A DNA stretch of 32,140 bases, from assembly GCF_003932955.1 (NCBI RefSeq), contig NZ_QOVY01000025.1:1-32140 (forward strand), given 5' to 3'. This stretch comes from Chryseobacterium sp. SC28 (lineage in GTDB: Bacteria > Bacteroidota > Bacteroidia > Flavobacteriales > Weeksellaceae). Below the pieces are notes generated by a model. That model worked only from the letters and a program-made list of their open reading frames with translations, did no database searches and was not told the origin of the DNA. This document shows positions 16,460-24,783 of the stretch, piece by piece. The position numbers and the translations under genes were made by a program. How positions within the stretch are numbered: position 1 is the first letter of the stretch; every line of letters starts with the position of its first letter.

Positions 16460-17305
16460 ATGAAAATCAGCATTATCGGAACCGGACTGATCGGCGGATC
16501 AATGGCTTTGAAATTAAAAGACAAAAAAATGACCGACTTCGTTTTCGGAATCGATCAAAATGAGGAAAACCTTAATAAAGCGCTGGAAATCAACATCATC
16601 GATGAAAAAGCCAAGCTGGAATATGGCGTGAAAAATTCGGACTTGATTATCATTGCTATTCCTGTGGACGCGGCAATAAGCATTTTGCCTTCGGTTTTAG
16701 ATCTAATCACTGAAAATCAAACCGTTATGGACGTTGGTTCCACGAAGTCGGGCATAGTAGCCTCCATTCAAAATCATCCGAAAAGAAAACGTTTTGTAGC
16801 CTTCCACCCGATGTGGGGAACGGAAAATTCGGGTCCACAGTCGGCAACCCGAGACAGTTTTACGGGCAACGCCGCGGTCATCTGCGATCAAGAAAATTCA
16901 GATCCTGATGCTTTGGAAATCGTGGAAAAAGTGATCGCACATCTGGAAATGCATCCGATTTATATGAACGCCGAGGCGCACGATCTTCACACCGCCTATA
17001 TTTCGCATATTTCGCATATCACTTCTTATGCATTAGCCAATACTGTTTTGGAGAAAGAACGCGAAGAAGATACGATTTTTCAGCTGGCAAGTTCCGGTTT
17101 TTCCAGCACGGTTCGGTTGGCAAAATCGCATCCGGAAATGTGGGTTCCTATTTTTCGGCAGAATAAAGAAAATGTTCTGGATGTTCTGAATGAGCATATC
17201 GCGCAACTCAGAAAATTCAAATCGGCATTGGAAAAGGAGAATTTTGACTATTTGGAAGAATTGATCGTGAATGCCAATAAAATTCGGGGGATTTTGGATA
17301 AGTAG
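16460..17305 (+). CDS. tyrA: Prephenate dehydrogenase
   Basis: A 281-residue enzyme making 4-hydroxyphenylpyruvate from prephenate in tyrosine synthesis. The NAD-binding motif IIGTGLIGGS lies at 5-14, DVGSTK at 91-96 and FHPMWGTENSGP at 115-126, with H116 the likely catalytic His; HTAYISHISHITSYALA is the helical dimerisation region. There is no chorismate mutase or ACT domain, so feedback control through an ACT domain is not expected. The ATG at 16460 is chosen because it starts the Rossmann strand directly; the frame extends nine codons upstream but would begin within the terminator T run. It is transcribed alone behind the Tyr attenuator, with purE convergent 38 bases downstream. Confidence 0.94.
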   Translation: MKISIIGTGLIGGSMALKLKDKKMTDFVFGIDQNEENLNKALEINIIDEKAKLEYGVKNSDLIIIAIPVDAAISILPSVLDLITENQTVMDVGSTKSGIVASIQNHPKRKRFVAFHPMWGTENSGPQSATRDSFTGNAAVICDQENSDPDALEIVEKVIAHLEMHPIYMNAEAHDLHTAYISHISHITSYALANTVLEKEREEDTIFQLASSGFSSTVRLAKSHPEMWVPIFRQNKENVLDVLNEHIAQLRKFKSALEKENFDYLEELIVNANKIRGILDK

Positions 17306-17343
17306 AATTGATGAAATCTTATAAGTAAAGCTCAGGAAACCTA

Positions 17344-17844
17344 CTAATCAAAATTATTCGGGTGCGATTTCTTAATCTCATCTACCGTTCCGAGTACTTT
17401 ATCCTTTAATGAATTTTGATAAATTTCTAATTTTTTAGAAACCTCAGAATCAAAAGCACCAATGATTTTCGCTGCAAGAATCCCGGCATTTGTCGCTCCA
17501 TTTAATGCAACTGTTGCAACGGGAATTCCGGAAGGCATTTGAAGAATCGACAAAACGGAATCCCAGCCATCGATAGAATTTGAAGATAAAATCGGAACAC
17601 CAATCACAGGCAAAGTGGTACAACTGGCAACCATCCCCGGCAGATGAGCCGCCCCGCCCGCTCCGGCAATGATAACTTTCAGACCCCTATCTTTCGCCGT
17701 TTTGGCGTACTCAAACATTCGCTCGGGCGTTCTGTGCGCCGAAACCACGGTGAGTTCGTAGGGTATTTCCAAAAATTTTAGGAAATCTGCCGCCTGCTGC
17801 ACTATGGCGAGATCGCTTTGGCTGCCCATTATTATTCCGACCAT
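17344..17844 (-). CDS. purE: N5-carboxyaminoimidazole ribonucleotide mutase
   Basis: A 166-residue class I PurE that converts N5-CAIR to CAIR in purine synthesis, taking the product of PurK. Motifs: GSQSD at 7-11, VVSAHRTPERM at 33-43 and IAGAGGAAHLPGMVA at 59-73 with the catalytic His67; PSGIPVATVALN follows. Length is normal. Its partner purK lies upstream on the same strand but 820 bases away, separated by a repeat array. A TATCTTTG -7 box directly before purE suggests it is now transcribed separately. Confidence 0.97.
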   Translation of the reverse strand: MVGIIMGSQSDLAIVQQAADFLKFLEIPYELTVVSAHRTPERMFEYAKTAKDRGLKVIIAGAGGAAHLPGMVASCTTLPVIGVPILSSNSIDGWDSVLSILQMPSGIPVATVALNGATNAGILAAKIIGAFDSEVSKKLEIYQNSLKDKVLGTVDEIKKSHPNNFD

Positions 17845-17866
17845 TTTTCAAAATTTATTGATTGTT

Positions 17867-17874
17867 CAAAGATA
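17867..17874 (-). promoter_or_regulatory. -7 promoter box (TATCTTTG) of purE
   Basis: An exact TAnnTTTG match on the minus strand, 22 bases before the purE ATG, between the repeat array and the gene. No -33 TTTG is apparent. Confidence 0.5.
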
Positions 17875-17926
17875 AAGATTAATCTTTATTTATGATTTGA
17901 TAACGCGTAATTCAATGAATATTTTA

Positions 17927-18612
17927 AACGCAAAGTTCGCATAGTTTTTTTTAACTACCAAGCGTTTTAAGGTTCGCAAAGGCGTAAAACTTAACTAAGT
18001 GATAAAATGAATCCCCAAAGTGGTCAATGAATATTTTAAACGCAAAGTGCGCAAAGTTTTTTTGATCTTGTTGAAAATATTTTTAAGGTTCGCAAGGGCG
18101 CTTTGCTCAGCAATGGTTGAAGGTTTTATTTTTTAACGCAAAGTGCGCAAAGTTTTTTTTAACTACCAAGCGTTTTTAAGGTTCGCAAAGGCGTAAAACT
18201 TAACTATGTCCCCAAAGTGGTTAATGAATATTTTAAACGCAAAGTGCGCAAAGTTTTTTTTGATCTTGTTGAAAATATTTTAAGGTTCGCAAGGGCGCTT
18301 TGCTCAGCAATGGTTGAAGTTTTTATTTTTTAACGCAAAGTGCGCAAGGTTTTTTTAACTACCAAGCGTTTTAAGGTTCGCAAAGGCGTAAAACTTAACT
18401 AAGTGATACAATGAATCACCAAATTGGTCAATGAATATTTTAAACGCAAAGTGCGCAAAGTTTTTTTGATCTTGTTGAAAATATTTTTTAAGGTTCGCAA
18501 GGGCGCTTTGCTCAGCAATGGTTGAAGGTTTTATTTTTTAACGCAAAGTGCGCAAAGTTTTTTTTAACTACCAAGTGTTTTAAGGTTCGCAAAGGTGTAA
18601 AACTTAACTATG
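17927..18612. repeat. Higher-order tandem repeat array A-B-A-B-A-B-A between purK and purE
   Basis: Seven modules, each opening with AACGCAAAGTGCGCAAAG and a T run (starts 17927, 18039, 18135, 18236, 18332, 18443 and 18540) and each containing AAGGTTCGCAA(A/G)GGCG. Two module types alternate. A (about 112, 101 and 111 bases, last copy truncated) has AACTACCAAGCG and GCGTAAAACTTAAC. B (about 96) has GATCTTGTTGAAAATA and GCGCTTTGCTCAGCAATGG. The composite period is therefore about 197-208 bases, three and a half copies. The second A copy has lost 11 bases (near 18207). There is no significant ORF inside. Confidence 0.9.
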
Positions 18613-18664
18613 TAAAAAATAGATTTCAATTTTGACAGGTTTCGGCTCAACATTATTTTTTAAA

Positions 18665-19777
18665 TCACTCTGCAACGACTTTGACCAAAGATTTGACCTG
18701 GATCAATTTCTCCATCAATTCTTCTCTCGAATCGGCCAAAACATTGATGTGTCCCATTTTTCGCCCCGGTTTGGTTTCGGTTTTGCCGTACAAATGAACA
18801 TAGGTTTTCGGCAATTTTAAAACCTCTTCGAGACCTTGATATTTGACTTTTCCCAAGTAATTTTCTTCGCCCACCAAATTGAGCATTCCGGAAAATCCAA
18901 CAGCAGTGGTATCTGCCAAAGGTAGATTTTTCAAAACCCTGTAGAATTGCTCAAACTGGGAATTGGCATTGCCTTCCTGCGACTGGTGACCGGAATTGTG
19001 CAGACGAGGCGCCGTTTCATTGACCCAAACTTTTCCTTTTTTATCAAGAAACAATTCGATGGCAAAAAGTCCTGGCGAGTTTGCATTATCGAGAAATTGC
19101 TGCGCAATCTCATCAATCTGAATCTGAGTTTCCACGGAAATATCCGCCGGACAAATATTGAAATCCAATAGATTAAGCTTGGGATCGGCTACCATCTCTG
19201 TCACAGGAAAAGTTTTGGTTTCGCCGTTTTCATTTTTGGCAACGATGACAGATAATTCTTTATCGATATCCACCAGCTGTTCCAAAACCGAAGGTTCTTT
19301 CCAAAATTTTTCATAATCGCCTTCTTCTTTGAGGATCTGAACGCCCCTCCCATCGTAGCCGCCCGTATTCAGTTTCTGGACCAACGGCAAAGGGAAAATG
19401 ACCTTTTCATCGGCATTCCAGATGATTTCAAACTCGGGACTTGGGATTTGATTGAATTGATAAAACTCTTTTTGAAGAATCTTCTGCTGGATGATTTTGA
19501 TAATTTTTGAATTCGGAATCACCTTAACCCCCCGATTTTCCAATTCTGCCAAAGCTTCCACATTCACGTGTTCAATCTCGACGGTCACGACATCTTTGTC
19601 TTTGCCAAACGCCAAAACATCATCATAATCGTTGAAATTTCCTTGCGTGAAATGCGAAATATTGGCACAAGAACAGTCGGGATTTGGATCCAAAACATAA
19701 AAGTCGTCGTCGTATTTCAAGGCTTCCTGAATGAACATCCTCCCCAATTGACCGCCGCCTAAAATTCCGATTTTCAT
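18665..19777 (-). CDS. purK: 5-(carboxyamino)imidazole ribonucleotide synthase
   Basis: A 370-residue ATP-grasp enzyme that carboxylates AIR with bicarbonate and ATP to N5-CAIR for PurE. It begins MKIGILGGGQLGRMFIQEA, the family signature; LNTGGYDGRGVQIL is the ATP-grasp glycine loop, VDIDKELSVIVAKN follows, and VNETAPRLHNSGHQS is the metal and substrate site. Length is normal. It lies 57 bases after the DUF1543 gene on the same strand. Directly after its stop comes the repeat array that separates it from purE, although the two enzymes act consecutively. Confidence 0.96.
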   Translation of the reverse strand: MKIGILGGGQLGRMFIQEALKYDDDFYVLDPNPDCSCANISHFTQGNFNDYDDVLAFGKDKDVVTVEIEHVNVEALAELENRGVKVIPNSKIIKIIQQKILQKEFYQFNQIPSPEFEIIWNADEKVIFPLPLVQKLNTGGYDGRGVQILKEEGDYEKFWKEPSVLEQLVDIDKELSVIVAKNENGETKTFPVTEMVADPKLNLLDFNICPADISVETQIQIDEIAQQFLDNANSPGLFAIELFLDKKGKVWVNETAPRLHNSGHQSQEGNANSQFEQFYRVLKNLPLADTTAVGFSGMLNLVGEENYLGKVKYQGLEEVLKLPKTYVHLYGKTETKPGRKMGHINVLADSREELMEKLIQVKSLVKVVAE

Positions 19778-19834
19778 TTGTAATAAATTTGTTTTTAAGG
19801 TGTTGCGTTCAGCAAATCTTTCTATTTTGAATTT

Positions 19835-20371
19835 TTACTTGAGTTTAAGGTATCCGATATTCATCTCATTTTCCTGATTTTCGCATTGGGATTTTTCGAG
19901 AATGATGGAATATTTGTTTTTAGTTTCTGTTGACAAAAGATCATTAACGTTGTAAATATCATCAATGTCCACGCCGTGTTTGTCGTCGATGTGGCTCACA
20001 GCTTTTTCGAAACCCATATTTTTGTAAAACGCTGTCTGCTTCACTCTTTTTATGACTTCTGCCATAGATTTTCCGACCATCAGATGCTGCTCGTGAAACT
20101 CTTGAAAATGTCCATATTGGTAGCCTCCAAGATTGACAAAAAACAACTGATTATGATCTTTTTGAGAAACCTTTTCTTTGATTTTCAATTCGTAACCGTC
20201 TGCAAACCTGACTTCCTGCCAGCAGTCGATATGAATTTTGACACCGTTCCAAAAAGTTTTCATTTCCGGGATCAAATCTTCCAAACGAGCAGCGATGCCG
20301 AAGAAAACATCGTGCTGCTCGATATTTCTGCCTGCTGGCGTACCGCCTAAAATCACATAGAACAATTTCAT
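19835..20371 (-). CDS. DUF1543 domain-containing protein
   Basis: A 178-residue protein with the DUF1543 start MKLFYVILGGTPAGRNIEQH, followed by HDVFFGIAARLEDLIP, and a second related half (LFFVNLGGYQYGHFQEFHEQH, about 76-96), suggesting an internal duplication of an LGG-containing fold. No catalytic role is known for the family. It is divergent from the TauE-type exporter gene, with 84 bases between them, and upstream of purK by 57 bases, so it may be co-transcribed with purK. It has no signal peptide. Confidence 0.82.
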   Translation of the reverse strand: MKLFYVILGGTPAGRNIEQHDVFFGIAARLEDLIPEMKTFWNGVKIHIDCWQEVRFADGYELKIKEKVSQKDHNQLFFVNLGGYQYGHFQEFHEQHLMVGKSMAEVIKRVKQTAFYKNMGFEKAVSHIDDKHGVDIDDIYNVNDLLSTETKNKYSIILEKSQCENQENEMNIGYLKLK

Positions 20372-20419
20372 TCTAAAAAATTGAATTACAAAAATACATC
20401 AAAATAATCTTTTGCAAAG

Positions 20420-20451
20420 TTTGTTTAGACAAATCAATACCTTTATATTTG
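20420..20451 (+). promoter_or_regulatory. Promoter of the TauE-like exporter gene (TTTG-N20-TATATTTG)
   Basis: TTTG at 20420-20423 and TATATTTG at 20444-20451 match the -33/-7 consensus with 20 bases between. The ATG begins only four bases after the box, pointing to a leaderless or almost leaderless mRNA. Confidence 0.8.
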
Positions 20452-20455
20452 CGAT

Positions 20456-21286
20456 ATGTCAGAAATCATTATTCTATTTATCGGCGCCATTGCCGCCGGA
20501 GTGATGGGATCACTTACGGGCTTGGGCGGCGGCATCATCATTATTCCCCTGCTCACGCTTGGTTTTGGCGTTCCGATGCATTATGCCATTGGCGCTTCTC
20601 TGGTGTCTGTCATCGGCACTTCTTCGGGAGCGGCCGTGGCGTTTGTAAAAGAAGGATTTACCAATATGCGGATCGGGATGTTTCTGGAAATAGCAACCAC
20701 ATCCGGTGCTGTGATGGGTGCGTTGCTCTCCGGATATCTTAATCCCAATACCATCGGAATTATTTTTGCAAGCATTCTGACTCTCACAGTTTTGCTGAAT
20801 CTGAAAGGAAAACCAGATCATCAGGAAGAATTGGTAAAAGGGAGCTTGGCAGATAAACTGAAACTTTACGGAACTTTTCCGGACAAAGACGGCATCAAGC
20901 ATTATGCAGCGCGCAACACCATTCCGGGGTTTCTGATGATGATTTTTGCCGGCGCAATGTCCGGACTTTTGGGCATCGGTTCCGGTGCTTTGAAGGTTCT
21001 GGCAATGGACAATATCATGAAGCTGCCGTTCAAGGTTTCTACAACGACGAGCAATTTCATGATCGGCGTCACGGCGGTTGCCGGCGCATTGATCTTTTTC
21101 CAACGTGGACAAATCATTCCTGTGATTGCAGCGCCGGTTTTGATTGGCGTGGTTGTAGGCAGTTTTATCGGATCCAAGACTTTGATGATTTCCAAAACCA
21201 AAAAACTGAAAGTTTTTTTTGCAATTGTCATCACGATATTGTCTATTTATATGATGTACAACGGTCTGGCTAAAAATTTCCAATAA
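20456..21286 (+). CDS. Sulfite exporter TauE/SafE family protein
   Basis: A 276-residue membrane protein of the TauE/SafE (DUF81) family, with two related halves of about four helices each. The Gly-rich first helix pair (FIGAIAAGVMGSLTGLGGGIIIIPLLTL, shown here only to place the motif at residues 6-33) and its repeat AGAMSGLLGIGSGALKVLAM (about 165-184) are the family signature. Members move sulfite, sulfoacetate or other organic sulfonates; the substrate here is unknown. The stop overlaps the start of the DUF1634 gene by one base (TAATG), a strong sign of translational coupling. Confidence 0.9.
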   Translation: MSEIIILFIGAIAAGVMGSLTGLGGGIIIIPLLTLGFGVPMHYAIGASLVSVIGTSSGAAVAFVKEGFTNMRIGMFLEIATTSGAVMGALLSGYLNPNTIGIIFASILTLTVLLNLKGKPDHQEELVKGSLADKLKLYGTFPDKDGIKHYAARNTIPGFLMMIFAGAMSGLLGIGSGALKVLAMDNIMKLPFKVSTTTSNFMIGVTAVAGALIFFQRGQIIPVIAAPVLIGVVVGSFIGSKTLMISKTKKLKVFFAIVITILSIYMMYNGLAKNFQ

Positions 21287-21672
21287 TGAGAACAAAACCA
21301 TTTACAGATATAGATTTGACGCGGTCTGTCGGAAACCTTTTGAGGTTGGGAGTCCTTTTGTCGGTACTCACTTCCTTGGTTGGATTTGTGAAGCTTTTTA
21401 TGGAAGGTTTTGTAATGCCAAAAAAATACAAACTTCTGGATATGGGAAGCACTTCGGAGCAGGTCTGGAGCAAGTTTTGGAATTCACTGTGCAAAGGCGA
21501 GGGAATGGCCATCATTCAGCTGGGGATTTTGCTTCTGATTTTGACGCCGTTGGTGCGGATTGTTTTTGCGTTGATCGGTTATATTAAGGAGAAAGACTAC
21601 GTTTATGTTGTCATTTCAGTCATCGTTTTAGCTATTATGACGATCAGTTTTATGAGTGGCTATGCGCATTAA
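21286..21672 (+). CDS. DUF1634 domain-containing membrane protein
   Basis: A 128-residue protein with three hydrophobic segments: LLRLGVLLSVLTSLVGFVKL (about 18-37), the region near residue 75-97 (IIQLGILLLILTPLVRIVF), and YVYVVISVIVLAIMTISF (about 105-122). DUF1634 proteins are regularly encoded next to TauE/SafE exporters, and here the start codon overlaps the exporter stop, so it probably is an accessory subunit of the same transporter. The mechanism is not known. Confidence 0.88.
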   Translation: MRTKPFTDIDLTRSVGNLLRLGVLLSVLTSLVGFVKLFMEGFVMPKKYKLLDMGSTSEQVWSKFWNSLCKGEGMAIIQLGILLLILTPLVRIVFALIGYIKEKDYVYVVISVIVLAIMTISFMSGYAH

Positions 21673-21796
21673 GCCCACTGCTGATTGATGTGAAAATTGG
21701 TGGTGGAGGATATGTGGTAGATTTATTTATTATCTATCTTGAAATAATGAGTAGATTAAGACGCCTTTACTGGCTTTGGCTATTTCTTCTATATTT

Positions 21797-22035
21797 TCAC
21801 GCTTTAGTTTTTAAAAAAGGAATTCGATCGATGACTAGTATCTCCTCTTATACGCAGATATTCGTACGGCTACAGTTTCCTGAATTTTGTTGATGCTGAA
21901 TATCCTGATACAATCTCCTCGACTACCAAATACATTTTTTTCTGATAATCTATTGGGTTTCTGATTACGAAACCTTACCCTTTTGCGATTAAAATAGTCC
22001 ACTCCTTTCGCTGGTTTTGAATTCTTTAACTCAAT
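21797..22035 (-). pseudogene. Degraded transposase fragment (IS3 OrfA-like helix-turn-helix), frameshifted
   Basis: In the 462-base gap before the dehydrogenase operon, the minus strand reads a basic stretch (GVDYFNRKRVRFRNQKPNR) then RLSEK. If one base is dropped from the seven-T run at 21935-21941, the frame continues MYLVVEEIVSGYSASTKF. A stop and YEYLRIRGDT follow. This order (NQKP-RLSE, VVEEIVSG, Y-RIRGD) is like the HTH part of flavobacterial IS3-type OrfA transposases. No start codon, catalytic part or terminal inverted repeats were seen. The family call is by eye and tentative. The rest of the gap shows nothing else. Confidence 0.4.
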
Positions 22036-22069
22036 ATCACATCAAATCATAAAAAAGGTTAAAAATCAG

Positions 22070-22098
22070 TTTGCTGTCTTTTTTATAATTAACTTTAG
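22070..22098 (+). promoter_or_regulatory. Possible promoter of the dehydrogenase operon
   Basis: TTTG at 22070-22073 and TAACTTTAG at 22090-22098 resemble the -33/-7 pair but with one mismatch in the -7 box and short spacing (16 bases). The ATG is 37 bases downstream. Confidence 0.35.
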
Positions 22099-22134
22099 AA
22101 CACAAAATTTTTTGATTTAACAAACTTTTTTATT

Positions 22135-23244
22135 ATGAAAATTAAAGCAGCAGTGCTGAACGCACCACGTGAAGAATTCAAAATTACAGATGCACAATTG
22201 GATACAGAATTGCATCCAGAGGAAGTATTAGTAAAAATTGTAGCTACAGGCTTATGCCATACGGATATATCAGTCCGAGATATGCAAATGCCTTTTCCGT
22301 TTCCTTCTATTTTAGGACACGAAGGAGCGGGAATTGTAGAAAAAATAGGAAGTGCCGTTACAAAAGTTCAGGTGGGCGACCACGTTGTGCTGGCACCAGC
22401 CAGTTGTGGAAAATGTACCTATTGTAAAGACGGTCACCCTGCTTATTGTGAGCAGTTTTTCCCACTAAATTTCGGCAATGGGCATCGTGCAGATGGTTCT
22501 TGTCCTTTTCACGGTGAAAACGGTAAAGAACTGAACACTTTTTTCTTTGGTCAATCTTCTTTCGCTACCTATTCCCTGATTGCAGAAAACAATGTTGTTA
22601 AAGTTAGCAAGGATATTAATTTGGAAATTTTAGGTCCTTTGGGCTGTGGAATTCAAACTGGTGCCGGTGCAGTGCTCAATGTATTGCAACCGCGTCCAGG
22701 ACAAAGCATCGTAATCTTTGGTATTGGTCCTGTAGGTTTGTCTGCCCTGATGGCGGCTAAAGCATCGGGTTGTACCACCATCGTTGCCGTAGATGTACAC
22801 GATAATCGCCTTGAACTTGCCAAAGAATTAGGCGCAACACACACTATTAATAGCCGAAATGAGGTAGTTTCTGAAGTTGTTACCCGAGATATTGCACCTG
22901 GAGGCTTACACTATGCCTTTGACACTACTGGCCGAAGTGAAGTAATTGAACAAGCTATCTTATCGCTTCGCTATATGGGACGTTGCGCTTTGGTAGGTGT
23001 ATCGGTAAAAGAAAAAATGGAAATTACCTACAACAACTTGATGATGGGAAAATCTATAGAATTTGTAATCGAAGGAGATAGTGTCCCAGATCTATTTATT
23101 CCAAAATTGATCAATTTGTACCAACAAGGTCTCTTCCCGTTTGATAAATTAATTAAATTTTATGATTTCGAAGATATTAACCAAGCTGTTGAAGATTCAG
23201 AATCTGGAAAAACATTAAAGGCTATTTTACGTATGCCTCAATAA
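22135..23244 (+). CDS. Zinc-dependent alcohol dehydrogenase (aryl-alcohol type)
   Basis: A 369-residue medium-chain dehydrogenase, probably oxidising an aromatic or other primary alcohol to the aldehyde. Catalytic zinc ligands are C41 (GLCHTD), H62-E63 (LGHEGAG) and C171 (PLGCGIQTGAG); structural zinc is bound by C91, C94, C97 and C105 (CGKCTYC). The nucleotide motif GIGPVG is at 196-201, with D220 favouring NAD. The sequence is closest in style to benzyl/aryl-alcohol dehydrogenases (AreB/XylB group). It is the first gene of an ADH-ALDH-SDR operon. Its codons use more TTA and A/T endings than the flanking genes. Confidence 0.92.
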   Translation: MKIKAAVLNAPREEFKITDAQLDTELHPEEVLVKIVATGLCHTDISVRDMQMPFPFPSILGHEGAGIVEKIGSAVTKVQVGDHVVLAPASCGKCTYCKDGHPAYCEQFFPLNFGNGHRADGSCPFHGENGKELNTFFFGQSSFATYSLIAENNVVKVSKDINLEILGPLGCGIQTGAGAVLNVLQPRPGQSIVIFGIGPVGLSALMAAKASGCTTIVAVDVHDNRLELAKELGATHTINSRNEVVSEVVTRDIAPGGLHYAFDTTGRSEVIEQAILSLRYMGRCALVGVSVKEKMEITYNNLMMGKSIEFVIEGDSVPDLFIPKLINLYQQGLFPFDKLIKFYDFEDINQAVEDSESGKTLKAILRMPQ

Positions 23245-23314
23245 AGAAAGATTATGTAGCTATTTGTAATCATTACAAAATTTAAAATTAACCTAATAGA
23301 CAAAATAGAACATT

Positions 23315-24739
23315 ATGGAAACAGCAACACAGGGCATAGATTTTGCCCAAAAAATCCGAAATGTCTTTGATGCGCAAAAAGTGCATCAACACGTTATAAA
23401 ACAAACCTCCGCTGAAGAGCGAATCGAAAAATTAAAAAGATTCCGCGAGACGGTTTTGAAGTACAAAGAAGAAGTAGCTGAAGCACTTTATGCAGATTTT
23501 CAAAGACCACGCGTGGTAAGTTATGCAATCGAGGTGGGCACCTTAATTAACCACATTGACTATACAGTTGCCCACGTAGCAGAATGGTTGCAGCGCGAAC
23601 CCATTGAGGCCGCTTATCAACCCCCAACAGGTTTCAAAACGGAAATTGTTTATGAGCCTAAAGGTGTCGTTTTGATAGTTGGTCCTTGGAATGTTCCTTT
23701 TTTCCTAACACTCTATCCTCTCATATCAGTAATCGCAGCTGGTGATACAGCAATCATCAAACCATCAGAACTTACGCCAAACCACAGTGCGCTGCTAAAC
23801 AAACTTATAGCCGATTGCTTTGATGAGAACGAAGTTACAGTAATCGAAGGTGGAGTTGCAGAAACTACAGAATTACTCAAACTGCCATTTGATCATATTT
23901 ATTTTACAGGCAGTCCGAAAGTGGCAAAAATTGTAATGAAAGCTGCCGCAGAAAATCTGAGTTCTGTAACTTTAGAACTGGGCGGCAAAGCACCTGCTAT
24001 TATCCACGAATCTGCAGATTTGGACAAGGCTGTTTTCCGTATTATCAAAGCAAAGGCATTAAATGCTGGGCAAATTTGTATGGATACCGACTATGTCTTG
24101 ATACCAAAAAGTATGGAAAAAGCATTTATAGAAAAAACCAATACCTACCTCAAGGATGCTTATTATACTAAAGGAGACTTTAATTATGATGATTACGACC
24201 AGATTATCAATGTACCGAATTTCAATCGTTTGAAAAGACTTTTTGATGACGCAGTTGCCAAAGGAGCCAATGTAGAAGTTGGAGGTATTTTTGATGAAAA
24301 ACTTCGCAAAATACAGCCTACATTATTGACAAACGTTTCTTTGGACTCAGCTATTATGAAAGAAGAAATTTTCGGACCACTTTTGCCAATCATCACTTAT
24401 GAAAGCAAAGAAGAAATTGTAGAAATTATACGCGCCATTGAAAAACCCCTTGGTCTGTATGTTTTTAGTAACGACAGTGAATTTACTGAGTATATTATTA
24501 GTCATACCACTTCAGGAGGTGTCACCGTAAATGATCTGATGACGCACGCCTTTGACCCTGCAATACCATTTGGTGGTGTAAATGAAAGTGGTATAGGAAA
24601 AGGATATGGAAAATTTGGCTTTTTGGAAATGACCAATGCACGTGCAGTGGTCTATCAATCACCAGATCTTCCGAATGACGAATTTTTCAAACCGCCTTAT
24701 GAAGGCAAAGCCGAAATCATCCTTGGTTCATTGAAATAA
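23315..24739 (+). CDS. Aldehyde dehydrogenase (class 3-like)
   Basis: A 474-residue NAD(P)-dependent aldehyde dehydrogenase converting aldehydes to carboxylic acids; the obvious partner of the preceding alcohol dehydrogenase. Key residues: N126 in GPWNVPFF, FTGS at 197-200, E221 in LELGGKAP and the catalytic C255 in NAGQICMDTDY. EEIFGPLLP lies in the later part and the C-terminal signature is PFGGVNESGIGKGYGKFGF. The short N terminus and this length are like class 3 and coniferyl-aldehyde-type enzymes. It follows the ADH gene after 70 bases. Confidence 0.93.
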   Translation: METATQGIDFAQKIRNVFDAQKVHQHVIKQTSAEERIEKLKRFRETVLKYKEEVAEALYADFQRPRVVSYAIEVGTLINHIDYTVAHVAEWLQREPIEAAYQPPTGFKTEIVYEPKGVVLIVGPWNVPFFLTLYPLISVIAAGDTAIIKPSELTPNHSALLNKLIADCFDENEVTVIEGGVAETTELLKLPFDHIYFTGSPKVAKIVMKAAAENLSSVTLELGGKAPAIIHESADLDKAVFRIIKAKALNAGQICMDTDYVLIPKSMEKAFIEKTNTYLKDAYYTKGDFNYDDYDQIINVPNFNRLKRLFDDAVAKGANVEVGGIFDEKLRKIQPTLLTNVSLDSAIMKEEIFGPLLPIITYESKEEIVEIIRAIEKPLGLYVFSNDSEFTEYIISHTTSGGVTVNDLMTHAFDPAIPFGGVNESGIGKGYGKFGFLEMTNARAVVYQSPDLPNDEFFKPPYEGKAEIILGSLK

Positions 24740-24783
24740 CAAAAAAATTATTTAATAATTCATCACCATTAAAAATAAATTGA

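Noticed and set aside
16385-16460. T-box riboswitch as an explanation of the tyrA leader.
   Set aside because: No T-box sequence or specifier-loop architecture is present; the translated Tyr-codon ORF overlapping the antiterminator explains the region better.
17927-18612. The repeat array as a CRISPR locus.
   Set aside because: Repeats are about 96-112 bases with near-identical content throughout, no unique spacers and no cas genes nearby.
21690-21893. Plus-strand 67-codon hydrophobic frame after DUF1634.
   Set aside because: No homology recognised and it overlaps, in antisense, the better-supported transposase fragment.
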